Positions 1-8,715 of a stretch of 64,000 nt of DNA are shown here, piece after piece. The stretch is taken from NCBI GenBank assembly GCA_030654395.1, contig JAURXM010000022.1, forward strand, positions 1 to 64,000. Reading direction: 5' to 3'. This DNA is from Aquabacterium sp. Its GTDB lineage: Bacteria; Pseudomonadota; Gammaproteobacteria; Burkholderiales; Burkholderiaceae_C. Below the pieces are notes generated by a model that saw only the letters and a program-made list of their open reading frames with translations, had not been told where the DNA came from and did not search any database. How positions within the stretch are numbered: the first letter of the stretch is position 1; every line of letters begins with the position of its first letter. The position numbers and the translations under genes were made by a program.

Positions 1-1
1 T

Positions 2-3000
2 GGCAAATGGGCTTTGACGCCCACCACACCACTGGCTGAGGGCGCGCACGCTTTCTCGGCCACGGCCACCAATGCCGCGGGCGCTGTCAGCCCACATACT
101 GCTGACTACGGCATCACCATTGATACGGCTGGCCCTGATGCGCCCGGTGTGAGCTCCATCACCGACGACGTCGGCGCCGTACAAGGCCCGATCGCCAATG
201 GCGCCACCACCGATGACACCACACCCACCGTCAATGGCTCAGGCGAGCCCGGTGCGACCATCAAGGTCTATGACAACGGCAACCTGATCGGCACCACCAC
301 CGTCAAGCCTGACGGCTCTTGGAGCCTGACACCCGCCACACCACTGGCTGAAGGCCCACACAGCATCACGTCCACCGCCACCGATGCTGCTGGCAATACC
401 AGCCCACCGAGTGCGCCGCAAACGTTCACCATTGATACCACTGCCCCCAATGGCGGCCAAGCACCAGCGGTTCTCATCACCGAGGACGCCAACCAAGATG
501 GCACCATCAGCTCATCTGAGGCCAAGGGCAACATCGATGTACAGATTGCCTTCCAAGGCAATTTGGTAGACGTTGGCGACATCGTCAAAGTGACTGCGGG
601 TGGCGTGACGCAAGATGTCGTGGTCACCGATGCCGACAAGACGCGTGGCTACGTCACCACCAGCTTTGATCCACAAACCGACGGCAGCACCTTCAAAGCC
701 ACAGCCATCATCGTGGACACGGCGGGCAACACAACGGCACCAGGCAGCGCCAGTGCCGTCATCGACACCCATGTGCCAATCTGTCAAATCCAGGTGGACC
801 CTGTCACGTCAGACAACTTCTTGACCACCAACGAAGCAGCGCAAAATGTAGCCATTACCGGCCAAGTCAGCAGCGATGTCAGCGTAGGGTCAACGGTCAC
901 TTTGACCATCAACAACCGCGTCTACACAGGGTCTGTTCAAGCTGACAAACACTTCAGCATCGATGTAGCTGGGGCTGATCTGCGCGCAGATTCAGACAAA
1001 ACCATCCAGGCCAGTGTCACAACCACAACGGGTTCTGGGCAAACCATCACCGCGACAGACCAGCACAGCTATGAAGCAGTCTGCAGCACCTCAGGCGTGG
1101 CAACCCAACACGACGACACGGCCAGCAAGGTATACGCCACGAGCGACGGCGGCCATTGGCTGTTCTATGCGTCAAACGACGCATCAGGCGGCAGCAACAA
1201 CTACGGCTTGTTTGCACAGCGCTTCGATGCCAGCGGGGCCAAGGTCGGCGCCACCATCACCATCGCAGACTCAGCCAGCGGCAGCGATGGGTATGACGCC
1301 AGCCATGGCCTGAACTACATATATGGCTACGACGTCAGCGTCAATGCCAATGACTCTTTTGCGGTCTATTACACCGAAGGCAGTGGGCATAACGGCCACT
1401 TTGCGAACTTCGATGCCAACGGCAAATTGGTCGGCACTAACACCCTGATCAGCGGCCCGCACAACGAGGTCATCCATGTTTCGGGTAACCCCGAAATGCA
1501 GCAAAACGACACGACCACATGGGAATCTCCTCCCGTTATCGAGACCTTAGCTGATGGCCGCTGGGTGGCAGTCTGGTGCAAAAACGGTCTAAGCGACGAC
1601 ACCAAGTCCATGACCGTTCAAGCGCGCATCTTCAATGCCGACGGCACCCCCAGCACCGATGAGTTCCAAGTCGGCCAATGGGCTGTTGATGGCACTGACG
1701 GCTTCGACGTCCCCGCCATGACCGTCAACCAACTCGCAGGCGGTCAAGTCGTTGTGGGCTATGTACGCAGCTGGGTCGAAGCCGGTGGCGCCGAGCCCGT
1801 GTTCTCCGTCTTTGACCCACATGCTCCAGGGCAAGCCGTCTCGGTCATCCGCCAAGACATCGAGATGCAGCAGAGCGACACGACCTCGGTTGAATCGCCA
1901 CCCGTGATCGAAGCACTGTCTGATGGTCGCTTCGTCGCTATCTGGTGCAAAAACGGCACAAGCGACAACATCAAGTCCATGACCGTTCAAGCGCGCATCT
2001 TCAACGCCGACGGCAGCGCCAGCACCGACGAATTCCAAGTGGGCCATTGGGCTGTTGATGGCACGGATGGCTACGACGTCCCCAACATGACAGTGCACCA
2101 ACTCACAGGCGGCCAAGTCGTTGTGGGCTATGTGCGCAGCTATGCAGAAGCTGGTGGAGACGAGCCCGTGTTCTCCGTTTTTGACCCGAACGCTCCAGGG
2201 CAAGCCGTCTCGTTCATCCGCCAAGACATCGAGATGCAGCAGAACGACACCACAGGCTGGGAGTCACCTCCTGTCATCGAAGCCCTGGCCGATGGCCGCT
2301 TCATGGCGGTGTGGAGCAAGGATGGGCTATCAGACGACATCAAGTCCATGACTGTTCAGGCCCGTATCTTCAATGCAGACGGCAGCCCAAGCACCGACGA
2401 GTTCCGCGTGGGCACGGCGTCAGTCGATGGATGGGATGGCTTCAACGTCCCCACCATGACCATCAACCAACTCGCTGGTGGCCAAGTCGTGGTGGGCTAC
2501 GTGCTGAACCGCGCTGATGCGCAAAAGACGAATGGGAATTGGGAAGAGCCCATTTTCACCGTCATTGATCCGCACCACGCCGGTCAAGCCCCTACCACGA
2601 TCAAGGCCGACGTTCATATCCAGCAGTTCGACACCACCAACGTAGAGTCGCCTCCCGTCATCACCACCCTGTCTGACGGCAGGTTCATGGCGGTCTGGTA
2701 CAAGAATGCAGACCTCGACGACACCCAGTCGATGACCGTGCACGCCCGCGTCTTCCATGCGGATGGCACACCCAGCACCGACGAATTCAAAGTCAGCAAC
2801 ATCGCAGTGGATGGCACTGACTGTTACGACGTCCCCAACATCACGGTCAAAGAGCTGGCCGGCGGGGACATCGTGGTGGGCTATGAGCGCAACTACGCCG
2901 AGTTCGGTGGAGACGAGCCTGTCTACGCCATCATCAGATCCGATGCGATAGAAGATGGCCAAGTCGTGACCCACATGTGGGGCGGCAAGGACATGCAGCA

Positions 3001-5779
3001 AAACGACACGACCACATGGGAATCTCCGCCCGTGATCGAGACATTGGCCGATGGCCGATGGGTGGCAGTCTGGTGCAAAGATGGCCTGTGCGACGACACC
3101 AAGTCCATGATGGTGCAAGCGCGCATCTTCAATGCCGACGGCACCCCCAGCACCGATGAGTTCCGCATTGGTCACTGGGCAGTAGATGGCACAGATGGCT
3201 ATGACGTCCCCAACATGACCGTCAACCAACTGGCTGGTGGCCAAGTGGTGGTGAGCTATATACGCAGCTTCGCAGAGGCCGGCGGTGACGAGCCCGTGTT
3301 CTCGGTCTTTGACCCGCACCAAGCTGGCCAAGCCATCTCGTTCATCCGCCAGGATGTCGGAATGCAGCAAAACGACACGACACTGTGGGAATCACCACCC
3401 GTCATCGAAGCGCTGTCTGATGGCCGCTTCGTCGCCATCTGGTGCAAGGACGGCTTGAGCGATAACGTCAAATCCATGACAGTGCAAGCGCGCATCTTCA
3501 ACGCAGACGGCAGCGCCAGCACCAACGAGTTCCAAGTGGGCCATTGGGCTGTTGATGGCACGGACGGCTACGACGTCCCAACCATGACAGTGCACCAACT
3601 CACAGGCGGTCAAGTCGTTGTTGGCTATGTGCGCAGCTATGCAGAAGCGGGTGGTGACGAGCCCGTGTTCTCGGTCTTTGACCCTAAAGCACCCGGTCAA
3701 GCTGTCTCGTTCATCCGCCAGGATGTCGAAATGCAGCAAAACGATACGACATGCTGGGAGTCACCGCCTGTCATCGAAGCATTGGCCGATGGCCGCTTCA
3801 TGGCGGTGTGGAGCAAGGATGGTTTGTTTGACGATACCAAGTGCATGACCGTTCAGGCCCGCATCTTCAATGCAGACGGCAGCCCAAGCACAAATGAATT
3901 CCGAGTAGGCACCGTCGGTGTCGATGGATGGGATGGCTTCAACGTCCCCACCATGACCATCAACCAACTCGCTGGAGGTCAGGTCGTCGTAGGCTATGTA
4001 CTGAATCGCGCTGATGCTGAAATGGCGAATGGCCATTGGGAAGAACCCATTTTCACGGTCATCGACCCGCATCAAGCCGGGCAAGCGATATCCGTGATCA
4101 GGGCCGATGTCCACATGCAGCAAAACGACACCACCAATGTGGAGTCACCACCGGTCATCGAGGCTCTTGCAGACGGTCGATTCATCGCGGTCTGGTACAA
4201 CAACGCTGATTGTGACAACACCCAATCGATGACGATTCAGGCAAGGCTCTTTAATGCCGATGGCACGCCAAGCGGCGACCAGTTCCAAGTCGGCCAATGG
4301 GCTGTAGATGGCACTGATGGCTACGACGTACCGCACATCACCGTCAAACAATTGGTTGGCGGCGATGTCGTGGTGGGCTACGTGCGCAACTACGCTGAAC
4401 TGGGCAGTGACGCTCCGGTCTATGACATCATCAAGGTATCGGGCCCACAAATCGACCCCACCATCGTGGCCATGGACGACGGCTCTCATGTGCTGGTCTA
4501 TGCATCGAATGTAGGCAGTGGCTACGACCTCTACCAAGTTCGCGTCGACAAAAATGGCCAAGTGCTGGACACCAAGCCGACGCAACTCACCGACCCAAGC
4601 GGCACCGAAGCGTTCACATCTGGCTTTGCACGTGATCTGGGCGCGCTGGTTGGCAACCCTGCTGGCAAGGCTTTCAGTTTGGGCTCAGACGGCTTGGCTG
4701 CAGTCAACCTCGGCAATGGCAAATACGCCGTCAGCTACATGGAAGTCAAAACAGCCACGCCCAAGGATGCCAACATCTACATGAAGGTGTATGACTTCGC
4801 CACAGGCAAACAAGTCGGCGGCGAGCAACTGGTGTCCACCAACACCGCAGGCATCCAGTTTGCACCGCACATGACACACCTGAAGAACGGTGATGTCTTG
4901 GTGACGTGGTCATCTAATAGCGCCAGCGCCACGATGACGGGCTTTGAGATCTACAGCCGCCACTTCAGCTTGAAAAATGGCGCACTGGTGGCCACCGACG
5001 CTGAAGATGTACTGATGACAGGTCATGGCACCGGATCAGACGGTGTCCTCAGTGGTGCCGTGAGTGCACACCACAGCGTCGCCGCCATGGCAGATGGTGG
5101 CTATGTGTTGGCATGGTCCAAGGCCACGAGCGACACGCAATCAGACGTCTATGCACAACGCTATGACGCAGCCGGCCACAAGATGGGTGATGAGACCCAA
5201 CTGGCCGCGCACTCGGACAACGCTGCAGGCTTGATGCCGTCCGTCACCGGACTGGCCGATGGCAGTGGTTACGCTGTAAGCTGGACCAGCAACAACAGTG
5301 CAGCTGAACAGCTTGATGCATCACATGCCAACGCACCGCACAACGCCGACAACATCGTGACCGTGATCGTCCAGGGTGCTGATCACATCATCAGCGGCAG
5401 CGGTGTCATGACCGGCGGTTTGGGCTCTGATGTCTTCAAGTGGTCCTTTGCTGAAGATGGCACGGCGGGCCACCCCGTTCGCGACACGGTGGTCGACTTC
5501 ACCAAGGGTGCGGGTGGCGATGTGCTGGACCTGCGTGATTTGCTGCAAGGTGAACACGGTGACAGCCTGACCCAATACCTGCACTTCAGTGGTTCAGGCA
5601 GTGACACACTGGTTCAAATCAGCAGCAAGGGCTCGTTCGATGGCAACAACCATGGCACGGCCACTGACCATGAGATCTTGCTCAAGGGCGTGACTGTGGA
5701 CAGCTTGGCTGGCGGCAACCACAGCGATGCGCAGATCATCAGCGAGCTGCTCAAGCACAACCTGAAGGTGGATGTGTGA
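2..5779 (+). CDS. giant type I-secreted repeat adhesin (LapA-like), 5'-truncated by the window edge
   Basis: The frame is open at the left edge, so the true start and N-terminus are missing; 1,925 residues remain. Bacterial Ig-like modules come first (motif DGSWSLTPATPLAEG near 320-355), then a module with an EF-hand-like loop (DANQDGTISSSE, about 484-521). Next are blade-like segments, eight tandem 123-128 residue units (1496-4434), and four more blade-like segments ending near 5220. The last 130 residues have the type I secretion target-domain pattern (SGSGVMTGGLGSDVFKW, DTVVDFTKGAGGDVLDLRDL, then LLKGVTVDSL). The role is inferred as a cell-surface or biofilm adhesin because LapD-, LapG- and TolC-like genes lie directly downstream. 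The LapG cleavage site and retention module expected in such proteins would be upstream of the window. About eleven cysteines are present, unusual for this class. Confidence 0.85.
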   Translation, partial: GKWALTPTTPLAEGAHAFSATATNAAGAVSPHTADYGITIDTAGPDAPGVSSITDDVGAVQGPIANGATTDDTTPTVNGSGEPGATIKVYDNGNLIGTTTVKPDGSWSLTPATPLAEGPHSITSTATDAAGNTSPPSAPQTFTIDTTAPNGGQAPAVLITEDANQDGTISSSEAKGNIDVQIAFQGNLVDVGDIVKVTAGGVTQDVVVTDADKTRGYVTTSFDPQTDGSTFKATAIIVDTAGNTTAPGSASAVIDTHVPICQIQVDPVTSDNFLTTNEAAQNVAITGQVSSDVSVGSTVTLTINNRVYTGSVQADKHFSIDVAGADLRADSDKTIQASVTTTTGSGQTITATDQHSYEAVCSTSGVATQHDDTASKVYATSDGGHWLFYASNDASGGSNNYGLFAQRFDASGAKVGATITIADSASGSDGYDASHGLNYIYGYDVSVNANDSFAVYYTEGSGHNGHFANFDANGKLVGTNTLISGPHNEVIHVSGNPEMQQNDTTTWESPPVIETLADGRWVAVWCKNGLSDDTKSMTVQARIFNADGTPSTDEFQVGQWAVDGTDGFDVPAMTVNQLAGGQVVVGYVRSWVEAGGAEPVFSVFDPHAPGQAVSVIRQDIEMQQSDTTSVESPPVIEALSDGRFVAIWCKNGTSDNIKSMTVQARIFNADGSASTDEFQVGHWAVDGTDGYDVPNMTVHQLTGGQVVVGYVRSYAEAGGDEPVFSVFDPNAPGQAVSFIRQDIEMQQNDTTGWESPPVIEALADGRFMAVWSKDGLSDDIKSMTVQARIFNADGSPSTDEFRVGTASVDGWDGFNVPTMTINQLAGGQVVVGYVLNRADAQKTNGNWEEPIFTVIDPHHAGQAPTTIKADVHIQQFDTTNVESPPVITTLSDGRFMAVWYKNADLDDTQSMTVHARVFHADGTPSTDEFKVSNIAVDGTDCYDVPNITVKELAGGDIVVGYERNYAEFGGDEPVYAIIRSDAIEDGQVVTHMWGGKDMQQNDTTTWESPPVIETLADGRWVAVWCKDGLCDDTKSMMVQARIFNADGTPSTDEFRIGHWAVDGTDGYDVPNMTVNQLAGGQVVVSYIRSFAEAGGDEPVFSVFDPHQAGQAISFIRQDVGMQQNDTTLWESPPVIEALSDGRFVAIWCKDGLSDNVKSMTVQARIFNADGSASTNEFQVGHWAVDGTDGYDVPTMTVHQLTGGQVVVGYVRSYAEAGGDEPVFSVFDPKAPGQAVSFIRQDVEMQQNDTTCWESPPVIEALADGRFMAVWSKDGLFDDTKCMTVQARIFNADGSPSTNEFRVGTVGVDGWDGFNVPTMTINQLAGGQVVVGYVLNRADAEMANGHWEEPIFTVIDPHQAGQAISVIRADVHMQQNDTTNVESPPVIEALADGRFIAVWYNNADCDNTQSMTIQARLFNADGTPSGDQFQVGQWAVDGTDGYDVPHITVKQLVGGDVVVGYVRNYAELGSDAPVYDIIKVSGPQIDPTIVAMDDGSHVLVYASNVGSGYDLYQVRVDKNGQVLDTKPTQLTDPSGTEAFTSGFARDLGALVGNPAGKAFSLGSDGLAAVNLGNGKYAVSYMEVKTATPKDANIYMKVYDFATGKQVGGEQLVSTNTAGIQFAPHMTHLKNGDVLVTWSSNSASATMTGFEIYSRHFSLKNGALVATDAEDVLMTGHGTGSDGVLSGAVSAHHSVAAMADGGYVLAWSKATSDTQSDVYAQRYDAAGHKMGDETQLAAHSDNAAGLMPSVTGLADGSGYAVSWTSNNSAAEQLDASHANAPHNADNIVTVIVQGADHIISGSGVMTGGLGSDVFKWSFAEDGTAGHPVRDTVVDFTKGAGGDVLDLRDLLQGEHGDSLTQYLHFSGSGSDTLVQISSKGSFDGNNHGTATDHEILLKGVTVDSLAGGNHSDAQIISELLKHNLKVDV
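1496..4434 (+). repeat. eight tandem coding repeats forming a duplicated four-unit block
   Basis: The motif MQQNDTT (IQQFDTT in unit 4) followed by ESPPVI begins units at 1496, 1865, 2234, 2618, 2993, 3362, 3731 and 4115. Spacings are 369, 369, 384, 375, 369, 369 and 384 bp, so units 1-4 and 5-8 are offset by exactly 1,497 bp. Corresponding units share distinctive residues: VWCK in units 1, 2, 5 and 6, VWSKDG in 3 and 7, and VWYK or VWYN in 4 and 8. Each unit has two blade-like halves (LADGRxVAVW and LAGGQVVVGY). All spacings are multiples of three. Confidence 0.95.
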
Positions 5780-5797
5780 TGCGCTGAGGTACTGATG

Positions 5798-5830
5798 AGC
5801 CCCGGGGGGGCTGTCAAGCCAGTTTGACAG
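5798..5830. terminator. paired hairpins between convergent adhesin and lapD-like genes
   Basis: Two short inverted repeats lie in and beside the 34-base gap between the convergent stop codons: AGCCCC/GGGGCT (5798-5812) and CTGTCAA/TTGACAG (5811-5830, overlapping the end of the lapD-like gene). Neither has a following T tract, so a termination role is only plausible. Confidence 0.3.
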
Positions 5831-7751
5831 CCGGCCCGGTGGCGCCATCAATGCCCAGTTGACGCAATGCCTCGATGTCAGCCAATTCGCTGACCCCTTC
5901 CGCGTAGACCTGCAGACCCAACCCATGGAGCATGCTGACTGTGGCCGATACATAAGCAGCACGCGATGTGTCTTGCGCCACACCTTGCACAACAGACGCA
6001 TCGAGCTTGATGTAGTCCAGTCCCGCTTCAAACAAGAATTCAATGCGGGTCAATCGTTCACCGGCATGCTCCAAACCGATGCGTGCACCCAAGGGTCTCA
6101 GCTGCTTGCACAGCTCTCGCACCAATTCAAATCGATCTACAGCCGCACTCTCGGACACTTCCAGCCACAGGTGTTTTGCCGCTTGTGGTGAGGCGGCCAA
6201 ATGCGCCCGCAGACGCGGCACAAAACCACTGTCCAACAAAGATGCTGGCGACAGGTTCACGCCCAGATCCGACATATCCACACCCCGCGTCGATATGTCA
6301 TCTGCGATTTGGGTCAGCGCCAGCACCACGGCGGCTTCGTCAATTTGAGAGATCAAGCCAGAGCGCAAGGCCATAGGCAACCACTGCGATGCGGTCTCGT
6401 AGTCACCAGCTGGGTCCAGCTTCAAGCGCAAAGGACACTCGTAGTGCACCAGCGCCGCTTGCCGATCGACCACGGGAAAGCGCATCAACTGTATGCGGTG
6501 CTCGGTCAACGTCGCGGTCAAGCGACGACGCCATTCGTCCTCACCCAACACCGCAGCACGGGCGTCAGGCTGCTCGGCCACCTCAACAGCAAATGCGCCT
6601 CGGCTCTCTGCTCGGGCCAAGGCCGAGTCAGCTGCAGCCAAGACCTGCTGCAAAGGCATACCGCGTGACCAGTGCACAGCCCCGACCACCACGGAGGCCG
6701 TGACAGCCTGCTCCGCAAAAGCACGCCGCAAAGCATCTGCGTAATGAGCCGCCTCGGGCAAAGGCACATCCGCTGCGGTCAAACACACCGCGAAATCCCC
6801 ACCGTTCAGGCGGCCCTTGGCCACACCCGATACACCCAATGAGACATCCGTCAACGCATGCCCCAGTCGTTGCAACAAAGTATCCGTCGCACGGTGCCCC
6901 AGCAATCTATTGACACCAGCCAAATCAACCAGCCTGATCAGGTAGACCACGCCAGAGCCAGAACCCTCGTCATTGGCCAAGGCCGCGCCAAGTTGCGCCA
7001 TGAAGTGCCCGCGGTGCGAGAGGCCGGTCAGCGGATCACAGTGCGCCTGCTGACGCAACTGCTCAACCTGCCCGGACTGCTCTTCAAACTGTGATTTAAG
7101 GCGAACAACCACCGCATTCATCGCCCGACTCAAGCGCGCCAACTCGGGCACTTTAGGCTCATCGACCGTGATGAAGCGACGCTCCATCAGGGCTTGCGCT
7201 TGGTCCACTGTGGCCTCAAGTGGGCGACGTATGCTGCGCACACCTAGGGCTGCCACCAAACTGGACAAACCACCCAAGATAAGCAACCAACTGGCCGTTT
7301 TGACACTGCCTTGCCACAACTGCTCATGTGCAAAACCTGGGTGACTGACCACCTCAATGGCCCCCAAAGCTCGCCAACCATCTGATACCTGAGCCACACC
7401 AGGGGCAGACTCCACCGGGATCAATTTCACCAACCAGGCTGGGGCGACTTCATGCAGCACAGCGGCCTCGGCCTCTCGGTTGACGACCACGCGCCCACCC
7501 GCATCTTTCAATGTGATGCGCTGATAAAACCCCGTATCGAACAAAGCAGACACAGCCAAGTCCATCGCAGGGACGTCACCTTTTTGCTGAGACAGACTCA
7601 AAGCCAAGGACTGGGCGATATCGGCGTTTTTCAGGCGCAACTGGGTTTCCAGATAGCCCCGTGCCGACAGCATCCAGACACCAAAGCTGCCCAAGAAGGC
7701 CATCAGCAAAGTCACCAGCAGCAACAACCAAATTTGACGAATCAAGGACAT
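5814..7751 (-). CDS. lapD: LapD-like degenerate GGDEF/EAL c-di-GMP receptor
   Basis: Inner-membrane receptor, 645 residues. A first membrane segment (about 7-28) is followed by a periplasmic LapD/MoxY-type domain (30-150), a second membrane segment (about 154-171), HAMP (172-225), GGDEF (about 235-390) and EAL (about 410-645). Both catalytic motifs are degenerate: GGDEF reads GGDFA (317-321) and EAL reads ECP (438-440). That is expected of a protein that binds rather than makes or breaks c-di-GMP. In the family, c-di-GMP binding makes the periplasmic domain sequester LapG. The start ATG is chosen because MSLIRQIWLLLL gives a membrane-anchor N-terminus and AAGGG lies upstream. It sits 49 bases downstream of the lapG-like gene, so the two probably form one operon. 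Confidence 0.88.
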   Translation of the reverse strand: MSLIRQIWLLLLVTLLMAFLGSFGVWMLSARGYLETQLRLKNADIAQSLALSLSQQKGDVPAMDLAVSALFDTGFYQRITLKDAGGRVVVNREAEAAVLHEVAPAWLVKLIPVESAPGVAQVSDGWRALGAIEVVSHPGFAHEQLWQGSVKTASWLLILGGLSSLVAALGVRSIRRPLEATVDQAQALMERRFITVDEPKVPELARLSRAMNAVVVRLKSQFEEQSGQVEQLRQQAHCDPLTGLSHRGHFMAQLGAALANDEGSGSGVVYLIRLVDLAGVNRLLGHRATDTLLQRLGHALTDVSLGVSGVAKGRLNGGDFAVCLTAADVPLPEAAHYADALRRAFAEQAVTASVVVGAVHWSRGMPLQQVLAAADSALARAESRGAFAVEVAEQPDARAAVLGEDEWRRRLTATLTEHRIQLMRFPVVDRQAALVHYECPLRLKLDPAGDYETASQWLPMALRSGLISQIDEAAVVLALTQIADDISTRGVDMSDLGVNLSPASLLDSGFVPRLRAHLAASPQAAKHLWLEVSESAAVDRFELVRELCKQLRPLGARIGLEHAGERLTRIEFLFEAGLDYIKLDASVVQGVAQDTSRAAYVSATVSMLHGLGLQVYAEGVSELADIEALRQLGIDGATGPAVKLA

Positions 7752-7800
7752 ACCGTTTTCACCCTTCGCTGCGCGCTTGTTTTCGTTGCATGAGCTAACC

Positions 7801-8514
7801 CTACCACCAGCCTTCCGCCTTGGCCTTCGCCAGCACATCTCTCCAGCGAGACAAGCGGGCGGACGGATCACCTGCACTGGCACTGCCTACACCCTGCCAC
7901 AAACCCTCAGCGTTGAAGCTGAAAACAGGTGCCAAATCCGGGCGCCTTGAGGCGGGTCGAATCTCCGTCACCAAGTTATCCAAAATCAAAGGCTCTGCGT
8001 TGGGTTCAGGGTAGTAAGCCAACACCATATGGGCTTGGATACCCGAGCCAACCTGCGCACGGACATACACCAAGCGCATCTTGACACTGGGAACGCCCGC
8101 AGCAAGCAGGGAAAAGTACTTGCCAATGGCGTAATCTTCACAATCACCCTGCCCTTTGGCCAGCATTTCAAGGGGCGACGCCCAGTAATCTATAACGCCC
8201 CACGCATCCTGATCATCGCGATACAGAATGCGTCTATTGAAATAGGTATTGATGGTTTTGAGCCGAGATTCTTCGTCTTGCGTAGCAGACTCGGCGATTT
8301 CTTGGACAAGCGCCTGCGTCCGAGCCATGGCGGCAGGCCCTAACTTCTGGGCATTATTCAATACCCGAGGGGACTCGAATGCGTCGCTGACGGCCCAGCA
8401 GCACAGCACCAGCATGCCCTGACACGCATACCGATATACATACCGACGCATGCGCAGCAAGCTCAACACAGAGAAAATCGGGGGCAATCGAATCACACAA
8501 TGGAATCGACTCAT
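7801..8514 (-). CDS. lapG: LapG-like periplasmic transglutaminase-like cysteine protease
   Basis: Bacterial transglutaminase-like cysteine protease, about 237 residues. The catalytic triad is visible as Cys125 (GQGDCEDYAIGKY), His162 (AHMVLAYY) and Asp179 (LILDNL), in the usual order. In the Lap paradigm it is a calcium-dependent periplasmic enzyme that clips the adhesin near its N-terminus and releases it from the cell. The start is uncertain because no clear Shine-Dalgarno is present. ATG at 8514 is used, but ATG at 8451 would give a more typical signal peptide (MRRYVYRYA then MLVLCCWAVSDA). It is upstream of, and co-directional with, the lapD-like gene. Confidence 0.87.
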   Translation of the reverse strand: MSRFHCVIRLPPIFSVLSLLRMRRYVYRYACQGMLVLCCWAVSDAFESPRVLNNAQKLGPAAMARTQALVQEIAESATQDEESRLKTINTYFNRRILYRDDQDAWGVIDYWASPLEMLAKGQGDCEDYAIGKYFSLLAAGVPSVKMRLVYVRAQVGSGIQAHMVLAYYPEPNAEPLILDNLVTEIRPASRRPDLAPVFSFNAEGLWQGVGSASAGDPSARLSRWRDVLAKAKAEGWW

Positions 8515-8715
8515 CGGGCCCAAACTTGAGCTCAGCTATAGGGCTAAATAGATACAAAATGAGTCCCTTGTTCGCAGTGTGACAGCAGTCTCAATTAGTG
8601 CCAAAATGGGCCGATAACCACAAGATCCTTCCCCTCCCTGCGAATCTGCATCCAAGTGGGACAGGAGGTCAACCGTTCAACCTATATCTGCACGATGTGC
8701 AAGGCGAGCAATACG

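Noticed and set aside
1589..3370. Antisense frames across the adhesin repeats
   Set aside because: They repeat with the same period as the sense units and only reflect the codon pattern of the repeats.
1496..4434. CRISPR-like array
   Set aside because: Repeats of 369-384 bp are adjacent, in frame and without unique spacers, so they are protein-coding tandem repeats.
8656..8715. Upstream GTG start for the LapE-like channel
   Set aside because: It would put about 20 polar residues before a clear signal peptide, and the ATG at 8716 has its own ribosome-binding site.
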